Source: Bacteroidota bacterium (lineage in GTDB: Bacteria > Bacteroidota > Bacteroidia > Bacteroidales > Bacteroidaceae). From it: a DNA stretch of 35,136 nucleotides. The stretch lies in assembly GCA_023425865.1 (NCBI GenBank), contig JAFABV010000068.1, positions 1-35,136 on the forward strand, written 5' to 3'. The stretch's first letter is position 1. Every line of letters starts with the position of its first letter. The position numbers were made by a program, and so were the translations under genes. A model generated the notes under the pieces. That model made no database searches. It was not told the origin of the DNA and was given only the letters and a program-made list of their open reading frames with translations. Of the stretch, positions 7,843 through 16,341 are shown piece after piece.

Positions 7843-9594
7843 TCATTTCACGAATTTCTTACCGTCGCGGATGTAGATGCCGTGGGGCAAGGTCTCAGCG
7901 GACGTACCCATGGGCTGCCCTTGGAGGTTGTAGATGACACCCGTTGTCGCGGCGGGCACGGTCGTCACGCCACTGATGCCAGTGGCGGGCTGCTTTTCCC
8001 AGAGTGAGGGATAGAGGGCACCGGCCTGTGCCTTGGCGTAGTTGCCAAATGAGTTGTAAGTGGTGGAATACTGGATGAAGTTACCACTGTCGGCAGCCTT
8101 GATGACGAAGGTGCCATCGCTGTTGGGCGTCACCGTCCAGACGTCGGCCAGTGAGGCGTCGGTGGTCGGCGTGAAGCTGCTGTAGGTGCCCTCTTGGTAG
8201 AGATACTGTCCTTTGCTGTCCTTGAGCTTATAGCCACCGTTGGCAGCCTCGAAAGTATAGAACAGCTCGTCGGACGTCAGGCTGATGACCTCGTTGTTCG
8301 CCGTCACCGAGTTGGCGTAAAGGTAGCCGTAGGTCTTGCCCGTAGACAGTGTCACCACCTTTGCCGCGAGCAGCTGGCTTGTGGTGGCAACGATGAGATA
8401 CTGCTTGCCGCCAGTGGGCGCGGTGGTGATGCGCTTGGCCAGGAAGGTGCCCTGCTGTCCGAGGAAGTAGTAGTTGGCCACGGCCACCTCACTCCTGTCG
8501 GCACCCTTGATGGCCACGGCCTTCAGCGTGGCGTCGGTGTCGATGGTGATGGCCCCGGCGTAGGGCGTGCTCGCCTCGGTAGGCACGCTGCCGTCGAGGG
8601 TATAGTAGATGGTGGCCCCCTCGGTGGCGCAGCTGATGGTCACGGTCTGGGCCTCCTGATAAGAGCCTCCTGCGGGTGAGATGACGGGCTTGGCTACGGC
8701 CGGTGCGGTCTCGGCCAGATAGCGGCCGTCGTCGTAGCCCGTGGTGATCGAGGTCTCAGGGTCGAAGGCCACGTCTACGCTGTCGCCCCACACATATTCA
8801 CAAAGGTATGGATAGTCGATGAAGAGGTTGCGGTTGCCCTGCAGCGCGCTCACGGCATCGTTGCGCCCCACCTCCACATCGTCGACGCGGTCGGCGCGCA
8901 CCCATGCGAGGTACAGGGTGTAGGCCCATGGCTTCAGTGTGGGCCACGTGTCGTTTTGCAACTGCTGCAGTCCCTGCGTGCCCTGCCAGGTGAGATTCTG
9001 ATAAGTTGTCGCCATGTACATATAGCTACGCGCGAACTCGCCCTTGTAACGGTCGCCCGGCTCCCAGAGCTGTATGGTCTGTCCGCCGGCGTCGCCCGTA
9101 CCCACCTTATCGTAGCCCTCACCGCCCGAACTCGTCACCTTGGTGACCTTGCCCATGGGGTAGTTGCTCTTCGAGCTGTTGGCCTGCGAGTCAGAGGGGT
9201 AGAGGTTATACAGGTCTTTGTAAGCGTCGATGGATGTGCCTCCCCACCAGCTCTTGGGAAACGAGTGCTCGATGTTCATGCCATTGATCGCCGTGTTGTC
9301 ATAGTTGCGGACAGGAAAATAGAATTTATTTTCACTATAACGGTTGAAGCACTCATTGGTAGAGGCGATGCGGTCGGTGTAGTAGAATCCCGACCAGGTG
9401 GCGCCGCTGCCACTGCCGTAGCTCAGCACCCGCTTATTTGTCATGATGTTGTAGAGGGCGGTCTTGAGCTCGGCCTTCTTGAGCCCCTTGAGCGAGGCGG
9501 CATACTGGGTGATGGTGGCGCGGTCGGTGGCCCACGCGGTGGTGGCCAAGAGGACCAGCACGGTGACGAATAAAGATTTGAAACGACTATTCAT
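7843..9594 (-). CDS. Secreted endonuclease I family nuclease with chitobiase-like and C-terminal sorting-like domains
   Basis: About 583 residues. MNSRFKSLFVTVLVLLATTAWA is a clear signal peptide, and this start (9594) is preferred over a Met seven codons upstream. Residues ~20-255 match endonuclease I (EndA/NucM type), with the diagnostic NIEHSFPKSWWGG motif carrying the catalytic His, followed by DLYNLYPSDSQANSSKSN. A chitobiase/hexosaminidase C-terminal-like module follows (VISPAGGSYQEAQTVTI ... ATIYYTLDGSVP). The protein ends in YNLQGQPMG ... GIYIRDGKKFVK, a tail common on secreted Bacteroidales proteins and resembling a type IX sorting domain. It should be exported or surface-attached and cut DNA or RNA non-specifically, for nutrient use or biofilm turnover. 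Confidence 0.85.
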   Translation of the reverse strand: MNSRFKSLFVTVLVLLATTAWATDRATITQYAASLKGLKKAELKTALYNIMTNKRVLSYGSGSGATWSGFYYTDRIASTNECFNRYSENKFYFPVRNYDNTAINGMNIEHSFPKSWWGGTSIDAYKDLYNLYPSDSQANSSKSNYPMGKVTKVTSSGGEGYDKVGTGDAGGQTIQLWEPGDRYKGEFARSYMYMATTYQNLTWQGTQGLQQLQNDTWPTLKPWAYTLYLAWVRADRVDDVEVGRNDAVSALQGNRNLFIDYPYLCEYVWGDSVDVAFDPETSITTGYDDGRYLAETAPAVAKPVISPAGGSYQEAQTVTISCATEGATIYYTLDGSVPTEASTPYAGAITIDTDATLKAVAIKGADRSEVAVANYYFLGQQGTFLAKRITTAPTGGKQYLIVATTSQLLAAKVVTLSTGKTYGYLYANSVTANNEVISLTSDELFYTFEAANGGYKLKDSKGQYLYQEGTYSSFTPTTDASLADVWTVTPNSDGTFVIKAADSGNFIQYSTTYNSFGNYAKAQAGALYPSLWEKQPATGISGVTTVPAATTGVIYNLQGQPMGTSAETLPHGIYIRDGKKFVK

Positions 9595-9645
9595 GATGGT
9601 TGTACAAAATAACACCTATTGACACGCTGTAAACAAGCGGGACTG

Positions 9646-9677
9646 CAAAGTTACACAAAACACGATGACTACACAAT
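9646..9677 (-). promoter_or_regulatory. Bacteroidetes-type promoter for the endonuclease gene
   Basis: On the minus strand, ATTG (9677-9674), 20 bases, then TAACTTTG (9653-9646) match the TTTG/TAnnTTTG pattern with one change in the -33 box. The gene starts about 50 bases downstream, at 9594. Confidence 0.6.
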
Positions 9678-9802
9678 TTTCTCCGCTTGATATTCATCGT
9701 TTTAACAACATTGTCATGCCAGACAATGGCACTTTTCTTGCCAATCACGACACTTTTGAGGAAAAAGTATACCATGGCATAGGGCTTTCTAATATTTTTC
9801 TA

Positions 9803-9810
9803 TAACTTTG
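9803..9810 (+). promoter_or_regulatory. -7 box (TAACTTTG) for the alpha-galactosidase gene
   Basis: A perfect TAnnTTTG box 67 bases before the ATG at 9878. No convincing TTTG is seen 19-21 bases upstream, so only the -7 element is called. The endonuclease and galactosidase genes are divergent. Confidence 0.5.
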
Positions 9811-9877
9811 TAATCAAGACAAAGCCCTGGCATCTTGTGCCTGTTGCTGTACACAACCAACCTAATCAAACCCAGAT

Positions 9878-12070
9878 ATGTATCGTAAATTATTATTGAC
9901 CATGCTCCTTGCGCTGCCCATGGCCACCATGGCCCGGCAGGTGCACTTGCAAACCCCACGCCTCTCGATGGTGATCGACGCCGAAGAGGGCAAGCAACCC
10001 CAGTATGTATATTTCGGCTCGAAACTGACGGCCGCCGACCTGCGGAGTCTTCCTACGCCCAAGGGCGGACGGATGGACGCCTACCCCGCCTACGGACTCA
10101 ACACGCCCGCCGAGGCCGCCTTTGCCTGTCGGCACGCCGACGGCAACCTGTCGACGCAACTCGTGGTGACAGGGACGGAGACGCAGGGCAACATCACCAC
10201 CATTCACCTCAAAGACCCGGTGTACGCGCTAAAGGTGGACCTGAAGTACAAGACCTACGCCGACGTAGACATGATCGAGGCATGGACCGAGGTGAGCCAC
10301 CAGGAGAAGGCGCCCGTGACGCTCACCACCTTTGCCTCGGCGATGCTCCCCATACGCCGCGGCAATGTGTGGATGAGCCATCTGTGGGGCTCGTGGGCCA
10401 GCGAGTGTAATGTGACCGAGGAGGAGCTGCACGCCGGAGAGCTGGTAATCAGAAACCACGACGGCGTGCGCAATACGCACACCGACCATGCCGAGGTGAT
10501 GTTCTCGCTCGACGGCAAAGGCCGTGAGAACGAGGGCGACGTCATCGGGGCGGCGCTGTGCTACACGGGCAACTACCGACTCAAGACGGTGACCGACGAC
10601 ACCGAATACCACTACTTCTTTGCCGGCATAGACGAGCAAAACTCGGAATATCGCCTGAAGAAGGGCGAGGTGTTTGCCACGCCGCGCCTGGCCATCACCT
10701 TCTCCAAGGAGGGACTCTCGGGCGCCAGCCGCAATTTTCACCGCTGGGGACGCAAGTATCAGTTGGCCAACGGCGACCGCGAACGCATGATTCTCCTCAA
10801 CAGCTGGGAGGGCGTGTACTTCAATATCAACCAGCAGGGCATGGACCAGATGATGGCCGACATCGCGTCGATGGGCGGAGAACTCTTCGTCATGGACGAT
10901 GGGTGGTTTGGTGACAAATATCCCCGCAAGAACGACTCGTCGTCGCTCGGCGACTGGGTGGTGGACAAGCAGAAACTGCCCGAGGGCATCGAGGGACTGC
11001 TGCGCGACGCCCGCAAGCACGGCGTGAAATTCGGCATATGGCTCGAACCCGAGATGACCAACACCGTGAGCGAGCTGTATGAGAAGCACCCCGACTGGGT
11101 CATCAAGGCGCCCAACCGCGACGCCGTGACGGGGCGTGGCGGCACGCAGCTGGTGCTCGACCTTGGTAATCCCAAGGTGCAAGACTTTGTCTTCAACATC
11201 TTCGACGACCTGCTGACACGCTACCCGGAGATAGCCTATGTGAAATGGGACGCCAACATGGCCATCATGAACCACGGCTCACAGTATCTGCCCATGACCG
11301 AGCAGAGCCATCTCTACATTGCCTATCACCAAGGACTGGTGAAGGTGCTCGAACGTATCCGTGCCAAATATCCCGACTTGGTCATACAAGACTGTGCCAG
11401 CGGTGGCGGACGGGTGAACTGGGGATACCTGCCCTGGTTTGACGAGTTCTGGACCAGCGACAACACCGACGCCCTGCAGCGCATATACATGCAGTGGGGC
11501 ACGAGCTATTTCTTCCCCGCCATCGCCATGGGAAGCCATATCTCGGCATCGCCCAACCACCAGACATCACGGCTCATTCCCCTGAAATACCGCGTCGACG
11601 TGGCCATGAGCGGACGCTTGGGCATGGAGATTCAACCCAAAAACATGACCGACCAGGAGAAGGACCTCTGCCGCAAAGCCATCAGCGAGTACAAGGAGAT
11701 CAGACCCGTGGTACAGTTTGGTGACCTCTACCGCCTGCAGAGTCCGTACGAGAAGAAGGGCGTGGCCAGCCTGATGTATGTCAGCGAAGACAAGGGCAAG
11801 GCCGTGTGGTACTGGTGGAAACTTGAGACCTTCATGACCCAGCACCTGCCCATCGTGAAGATGGCGGGGCTCAACCCCGACATATTATATAAGGTACGCG
11901 AGCTCAACCGTATCGACACGCAGCCCTTAGACTGCGAGGGTAAGGTGTACAGTGGCGCATACCTCATGGAGCACGGACTGGAAATGCCTCTCAGCGACAC
12001 CCACGACTGGAACCAACACTCCAGTTGGGCCAGCCGCGTACTCTACTTGGAGCAGCAGGGAGTGCGCTGA
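9878..12070 (+). CDS. GH36 alpha-galactosidase, exported
   Basis: 730 residues, the usual length for GH36. It removes terminal alpha-1,6-linked galactose from raffinose-type sugars or galactomannan. The nucleophile motif YVKWD gives Asp458. The acid/base region, with DCASGGGR and then WTSDNTD, gives Asp528; the 70-residue spacing fits the family. VMDDGWFG near residue 345 is the conserved substrate-site block. MYRKLLLTMLLALPMATMA is a Sec signal peptide, so the enzyme is probably periplasmic. It is transcribed away from the endonuclease gene. No SusC/D or transporter is adjacent, so it appears to be a stand-alone catabolic gene. Repeat DNA begins directly after the stop codon. Confidence 0.92.
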   Translation: MYRKLLLTMLLALPMATMARQVHLQTPRLSMVIDAEEGKQPQYVYFGSKLTAADLRSLPTPKGGRMDAYPAYGLNTPAEAAFACRHADGNLSTQLVVTGTETQGNITTIHLKDPVYALKVDLKYKTYADVDMIEAWTEVSHQEKAPVTLTTFASAMLPIRRGNVWMSHLWGSWASECNVTEEELHAGELVIRNHDGVRNTHTDHAEVMFSLDGKGRENEGDVIGAALCYTGNYRLKTVTDDTEYHYFFAGIDEQNSEYRLKKGEVFATPRLAITFSKEGLSGASRNFHRWGRKYQLANGDRERMILLNSWEGVYFNINQQGMDQMMADIASMGGELFVMDDGWFGDKYPRKNDSSSLGDWVVDKQKLPEGIEGLLRDARKHGVKFGIWLEPEMTNTVSELYEKHPDWVIKAPNRDAVTGRGGTQLVLDLGNPKVQDFVFNIFDDLLTRYPEIAYVKWDANMAIMNHGSQYLPMTEQSHLYIAYHQGLVKVLERIRAKYPDLVIQDCASGGGRVNWGYLPWFDEFWTSDNTDALQRIYMQWGTSYFFPAIAMGSHISASPNHQTSRLIPLKYRVDVAMSGRLGMEIQPKNMTDQEKDLCRKAISEYKEIRPVVQFGDLYRLQSPYEKKGVASLMYVSEDKGKAVWYWWKLETFMTQHLPIVKMAGLNPDILYKVRELNRIDTQPLDCEGKVYSGAYLMEHGLEMPLSDTHDWNQHSSWASRVLYLEQQGVR

Positions 12071-12071
12071 G

Positions 12072-12250
12072 CCCTGCGGCTCTGCGTGCCCCCCCCCAAA
12101 AAAAACACCTGCGTGAAACCACCGCCCCTCGCAATGTTATTTTTTAACACGGATGGCACGGAAATTTCGGAATTACCATCCGGCACATTTGGATAGAACA
12201 GATCATCGCGTCGCGATGGCGGATGCCACGGAAGCTGCCTCCCGTTTTCT
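12072..12250 (-). repeat. Multi-hairpin dispersed repeat, reverse copy
   Basis: On the minus strand it contains the CGGATGGTAATTCC/GTGCCATCCG stem, the ATCGC/GCGAT hairpin, the TTAAAAAA tract and TTTCACGCAGG. It sits directly behind the alpha-galactosidase stop codon, with GGCACGCAGAGCCGCAGGGC at its far end (after a C-run). Confidence 0.7.
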
Positions 12251-12352
12251 CATTGACCTCACATTCGCAATGCGGAACAGGGTAGCAGCCAATAAATACT
12301 CCGCATCTGCTTTTGCATCAATCCATCGGATTTCTCATTATCCACTTGCTTT

Positions 12353-12622
12353 CCCCGAAGGGGATAAACTCTTGATAGGGCACGGTTGGCACGCATGACG
12401 ACCGCAGGGAGACATGACGTGCCTACCGTGTCTACGTTCGTGCCGAATGGATGAACTCTGTAGGAGTTCAACAGGGCTACAGCATCCAACCATACATCCC
12501 ATGGACCGTAACTCTTGAAAACGTTGAACTCTTACAGAGTTCTTATACATTCGATACGACGGTTAGACAGGGTAGTCGCTTCGCGACAACCCTGCCCTAT
12601 CAAGCGTTCAATCCCTTCGGGG
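12353..12622. repeat. 270-bp foldback element with 36-bp terminal inverted repeats
   Basis: The ends 12353-12388 and 12587-12622 are inverted repeats that match at 31 of 36 positions, sharing CCCCGAAGGG and CTTGATAGGGCA-type cores. An inner inverted pair (12453-12472 and 12523-12542) matches at 19 of 20, and between them GTCTA and CGAATG also pair. Each arm has a side hairpin at the equivalent place: 12381-12393 with 12418-12430 (12 of 13), and 12569-12579 with 12583-12593 (10 of 11). The stems are alike but their apexes differ. No coding frame of note lies inside. This resembles a miniature inverted-repeat element or a large structured RNA/DNA element. No target duplication is evident. Confidence 0.7.
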
Positions 12623-12730
12623 TAGGAGAACTCCGGGAAGACATCTGGCGAGTTCTGCAGAGACGGATGGCATGGAAAGAATGGGATTTGGCATGCCAAG
12701 GAGGGTGTATGTTGCACACAGGTGTTTCTT

Positions 12731-12970
12731 TGGCACGCAGAGCCACAGAGAGTCTAGAGCTGCGCATCTTCGATGTAGAGGAGGGGATGGAATCAGAGGG
12801 CCGTCGGCCTGAGGAGGACTGGAGAATGGGAGAAAACGGCAGCAGGTTTCCGTTCCATCTGCCCATCGCAAAGCGATGATCCGTCCTATCAAGGTGTGCC
12901 GGATGGCAATTCCGAAATTTCCGTGCCATCCGTGTTAAAAAAAACATGCGAGGGGGGTATCTCACGCAGG
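12731..12970 (+). repeat. Multi-hairpin dispersed repeat, complete forward copy
   Basis: The order of parts is GGCACGCAGAGCCACAGAG; the GCGCATCTTCGATGT hairpin; AGAGGGCCGTCGGCCTGAGG; TTTCCGTTCCATCTGCC; ATCGCAAAGCGATGATCCG; a 9-bp stem CGGATGGCA/TGCCATCCG; TTAAAAAAAACATGCGAGG; and CTCACGCAGG. This and the next copy are the best guides to the full unit. Confidence 0.8.
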
Positions 12971-12994
12971 TTGAGGCACGCGGAAATTATTTTT

Positions 12995-13252
12995 GGCACG
13001 CAGAGCCGCAGAGAGTTTGGAGTTTTGCATCTTCGATGCGGAGGAGAGGGGTGGTAAGCAGAGGGCCTACGGCCTGAGGAGAAATGGAGGGATTGGGTAA
13101 TGGAGAGACGGAGAATCGTGAGGCAGGTTTCCGTGTCATCCGCCCATTGCAAAGCGATGATCCGTCCTATCAAAGTGTGCAGGATGGTAATTCCGAAATT
13201 TCCGTGCCATCCGTGTTAAAAATAACCATGCGAGGTGATTATCTCACGCAAA
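12995..13252 (+). repeat. Multi-hairpin dispersed repeat, complete forward copy
   Basis: It repeats every part of the previous copy in the same order, head to tail, with GCATCTTCGATGC and AGGGCCTACGGCCTGAGG as perfect hairpins and a long stem at about 13178-13213. The loop changes between copies while the stems are kept. Confidence 0.8.
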
Positions 13253-13278
13253 CATTTATTATGGCACGCAGAAACGTA

Positions 13279-13314
13279 GAGGGCATGACGCCGATGAAAC
13301 GGTGTCATGCCCTC
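13279..13314 (-). terminator. Strong hairpin ending the exopolysaccharide operon
   Basis: GAGGGCATGACGCCG (13279-13293) pairs with CGGTGTCATGCCCTC (13300-13314) at 14 of 15 positions, with one G-U type pair, across a 6-base loop. It lies about 30 bases past the stop of the minus-strand HAD gene. The downstream T-run is weak, so it may stabilise mRNA ends rather than terminate alone. Confidence 0.55.
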
Positions 13315-13345
13315 TTACAGATATTGAGCGTTGCTGGCGGCGTGT

Positions 13346-13774
13346 TCAGAACTGCCACCAGTGTTTCTTTTTGGGTGCGCTTTGCCGCTGCATTCCCATA
13401 TTCTCACGGATGAGATCGACGTACGACCTGCGATGCTTGATGATCTGGTACACTTGCCCCCAGTCGGGCAGTCCCGCGATGCCTCTGTCATCGATGAAGT
13501 AGTCGGCCTTGATCTTCCGGCTGAAATGATTGTTGTTGTGGATTTCCTCTTCCGGGTAGTCACGGTTGACGGCCCAGAAGTCTACACCTCGCTCGTGGCA
13601 CCAGTCTACGGCTTGCTGCAAGGTCTCTCCCTCGCGCACGCTCCATAAGATGAGACGATGGTGGTCTTTGATGAGCATACGCAGGGTATCGGTAGCAAAT
13701 GGGCGCTCTTGACCAATCTCCGGGTAACGGTCCTCAACAATGGTACCGTCGAAGTCTACTGCTATAGTTGCCAT
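13346..13774 (-). CDS. Small HAD-superfamily hydrolase (BT_0820-like)
   Basis: 142 residues without a cap domain. Motif I is VDFDGT (nucleophile Asp7, general acid Asp9), motif II is the LILWSVR strand (Ser45), and motif IV is FIDDRG (Asp95-Asp96), where the metal is held; Lys87 is a candidate motif III lysine. It is likely a phosphatase acting on a small sugar phosphate or nucleotide in the cytoplasm; the substrate is unknown. It starts 5 bases past the stop of the BY-kinase gene and is the last gene of the rmlA-wzc operon, so a sugar-nucleotide or polysaccharide role is a fair guess. The size and arrangement match a conserved Bacteroidales family. Confidence 0.8.
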   Translation of the reverse strand: MATIAVDFDGTIVEDRYPEIGQERPFATDTLRMLIKDHHRLILWSVREGETLQQAVDWCHERGVDFWAVNRDYPEEEIHNNNHFSRKIKADYFIDDRGIAGLPDWGQVYQIIKHRRSYVDLIRENMGMQRQSAPKKKHWWQF

Positions 13775-13779
13775 GGTTG

Positions 13780-16308
13780 TTATTGCTTGATGGATGTGTC
13801 GTTTTTGTCGCCATAATGGCTTTTGGCATATTGTCCGTAAGTACCATAGTTGCCATACTGTCCGTATTTGCCATATTGTCCGTACTTGCCATACGAGCCA
13901 TAGCGCGCGTATTTACCATACTTGCCGTACTTGCCGTAACCATAATAGTAACTGTTCTTGCGTTTCGACATATCGATGCCGTTGAGCACGAGGCTCATCT
14001 TAGGCAGTTTTCCTTCGACGTTGAGACCGTTGATCAGTCCGAAGCTATCCTTGGGCGTATAGTCGGCGCGGCAGAGATAAACCGAGGCGTCGGCCACACG
14101 GGCAATTTGCAAGGTGTCGGTCACCAGGCCGATGGGCGCGGTGTCAACGAGCACGTAGTCATAGTGTTCGCGCAACTGGTCGAAGATGACAGTCAGGCTC
14201 TTGCGGGCCACCAGTTCGGCGGGGTTGGGCGGAATGGGACCTGCCATGAGCAGTTCGAGGTTGTTGTTGACCCCCGAGGGCACCATCTGCGAACGAATGT
14301 CGTCCCAGTCAGGGTTCTCTTTCACCAGCAAATTGGTAATGCCGTGTGAGAAGTCGTCAATTTCGAAGAGTTCAGCCAGACGCGGCTTACGGATGTCGAG
14401 ACCCACCAGTAGCACCTTTTTGCCCAAAAGCGCAAACGAGGTGGCCAAGTTGGCAGCGATGAAGGTTTTGCCCTCACCCGAGGTGGTAGAGGTGAAGAGC
14501 ACCACTTTCTGTCCCTCTTCGAGCATGAACTGGATATTGGTACGCATGGACCGGAACACCTCTTCGAGCAGGTTGTTGCGGTTTTCGTGTACCACGATGT
14601 CGGCCTTGGTCTTTGCCGTATCCGACGCCACGGGCACGTCGCCAAGGATGGGTATCTTGGTGAGCTGTACCACGTCTTCGTGTCCCTCAATCTTGTATTT
14701 GAAGAACTGTATGCAGAAGATGATGAGCGCGGGAATGGCAAGACCCAGGATGAAGGCGATGAGGAAGATGATGGCTCGCTTGGGACTAATCTGTCCACTC
14801 ACGGCAGGCGTGTCAATCAGTTTACCTTTGTCGGCGGTAGCCGCCAAGGAAATCGAGTTTTCCTCGCGCTTCTGCAGCAGCATAAGGTAGAGTCCCGACT
14901 TCACTTCCTGTTGTCGACCAATCTGCGTGAGCATTCGCTCCTGTTCCGGTGTTTCGCCTACCTGACTCTGGTACTTGCCATACTGAATGGCCACGGCGTT
15001 GCGCTGGATGTCCATATTGCGACGGGCTTGAGACAACGCGCGCTGTATGGCGCTCTGCAACTGGTCGAGCTGTGTGGTGAGGGGCACTACCGACGGTGAT
15101 GTCTCGCTGGCACTCTGCAGCAGCAGGTTGCGACGCTGCACCAGGTCGTTGTAGCTGTTGATGAGTTGCGTGGCCGACTGGTCGGTGAGTCCCACGTTAG
15201 AGGGGAGCGACTGGTACTTGTTGGCGCTGTTGTTCATGTACGACTGCATCTCATCTAACAGTGCCACCTGCGTGTTGGCCTCGGTGAGTTTCTGCGAGTA
15301 AGCGTCAGCATTGGCCACCGACTGACCGGCGTTCATCTTCAGCTCCACCATGTTGTTACGCTTCTTGTAATTTTCCAGCTGGCCCTCGGTGGCGCCCAGC
15401 TCCGCGTTGATTTTCTCCAATCGGCCATTGATAAACTCCTCGGTGCGCACGGCCACCTCGTTTTTGTCGGCGTTGGCCTGTCGGTTGTAGCAAATGGCCA
15501 ACTGTCTGAGATAGTCTATTGAGCGTTTGGGACTCTCGTCAGAGAGCGTCAGTTGCGCGATGGTAGTAGTCTTGCTGGTGGGTGACACGCTCAGCTCGCT
15601 GACATATTTGTACGCCGTGGTGATAGGCGACTGAATGTTTACCTTGATTTTAGCGCCCTCGGCCATCTGCAGCGAGTTGTTGCTCGTGAGGGTGAGGCTA
15701 CCAGCCTGTGTACCTATCGTGGTGGGCAGTCGGGTTATTTCCTTGTCGATGGAGTAAGGCCCGCTGGAATTGTCGTCCTGCAAAGGCACATAATAGCTGC
15801 CCGTGACGTGGTATCCTTTGGCGGTGCGCTCTATGACAAGGTTCATGGGCGCGTTGAGGTTGTCGAGATGCGCGGGGTCGATGTCAACGTTGACAGGCTG
15901 TGTGTTGTAGAGTAGTACATCCTTCACGCTGCCCACACTATAATAAGTGGTGTAGAGCTTCAGGTCGCGAACGGCCTGCTGGGCCAAAGAGTGCGAGGTG
16001 AGAATTTCCATCTCATTGTCGATACCCGCCGAGTTGGAAATCAGACCCAATGTGGCCGAGTTCATCAGGTCGTAATTGCCCCTGCTGTTCTTGTCGTTGT
16101 CTTTGATGAGCAGCTTGGCAGACGTTTGATAAATGGGAGTGGTGTAACGCAGGTAAATGAATGCCGCGCTAAGACAAGCTATGAGCGAAAGCAAGAACCA
16201 CTTCCAGTTGAGAATTACTGTAGAGTAAATGGTGGCAAAGTCGAAAGATGATTGTTCTTCACTTTGTGCGCTCAGCGCGTCCAGTTCCATCTTCTGTTTT
16301 TCTTCCAT
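13780..16308 (-). CDS. Exopolysaccharide chain-length regulator / BY-kinase (Wzc-like) with a tyrosine-rich tail
   Basis: 842 residues. The N-terminal part is a Wzz-type domain with a first membrane segment at about 33-53, a periplasmic coiled-coil region to about 500, and a second membrane segment (about 513-533). The C-terminal kinase has Walker A SGEGKT near residue 605, Walker A' LLVGLDIRKPRL and Walker B VLVDTAP near 720. The last 60 residues hold 17 tyrosines in GKYG/GQYG-type triplets (about 783-830), the autophosphorylation tail. It sits in the inner membrane and controls the polymer length and export of capsule or EPS by cycles of phosphorylation and oligomerisation. The gene lies between rmlA and the HAD phosphatase on the same strand. 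The tail is longer and more regular than is usual for Wzc. Confidence 0.9.
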   Translation of the reverse strand: MEEKQKMELDALSAQSEEQSSFDFATIYSTVILNWKWFLLSLIACLSAAFIYLRYTTPIYQTSAKLLIKDNDKNSRGNYDLMNSATLGLISNSAGIDNEMEILTSHSLAQQAVRDLKLYTTYYSVGSVKDVLLYNTQPVNVDIDPAHLDNLNAPMNLVIERTAKGYHVTGSYYVPLQDDNSSGPYSIDKEITRLPTTIGTQAGSLTLTSNNSLQMAEGAKIKVNIQSPITTAYKYVSELSVSPTSKTTTIAQLTLSDESPKRSIDYLRQLAICYNRQANADKNEVAVRTEEFINGRLEKINAELGATEGQLENYKKRNNMVELKMNAGQSVANADAYSQKLTEANTQVALLDEMQSYMNNSANKYQSLPSNVGLTDQSATQLINSYNDLVQRRNLLLQSASETSPSVVPLTTQLDQLQSAIQRALSQARRNMDIQRNAVAIQYGKYQSQVGETPEQERMLTQIGRQQEVKSGLYLMLLQKREENSISLAATADKGKLIDTPAVSGQISPKRAIIFLIAFILGLAIPALIIFCIQFFKYKIEGHEDVVQLTKIPILGDVPVASDTAKTKADIVVHENRNNLLEEVFRSMRTNIQFMLEEGQKVVLFTSTTSGEGKTFIAANLATSFALLGKKVLLVGLDIRKPRLAELFEIDDFSHGITNLLVKENPDWDDIRSQMVPSGVNNNLELLMAGPIPPNPAELVARKSLTVIFDQLREHYDYVLVDTAPIGLVTDTLQIARVADASVYLCRADYTPKDSFGLINGLNVEGKLPKMSLVLNGIDMSKRKNSYYYGYGKYGKYGKYARYGSYGKYGQYGKYGQYGNYGTYGQYAKSHYGDKNDTSIKQ

Positions 16309-16341
16309 TATATTAATGATATGATTTTGATTGATATGGGA

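Noticed and set aside
8956..9573. Plus-strand frame of 205 codons opposite the endonuclease
   Set aside because: It is a shadow frame; the minus-strand endonuclease I motif and signal peptide explain the region.
10229..11275. Minus-strand open frame of 348 codons opposite the alpha-galactosidase
   Set aside because: It lies wholly within the GH36 gene, whose catalytic motifs are intact; the reverse frame has no motif.
12600..13173. Minus-strand frames with Ser/Pro/Arg-rich peptides
   Set aside because: They are also translations of the dispersed repeat, with frame breaks between copies.
13780..13965. The Gly-X-Tyr repeats as an assembly error
   Set aside because: The units differ at synonymous and non-synonymous positions and keep the frame, so they look real.
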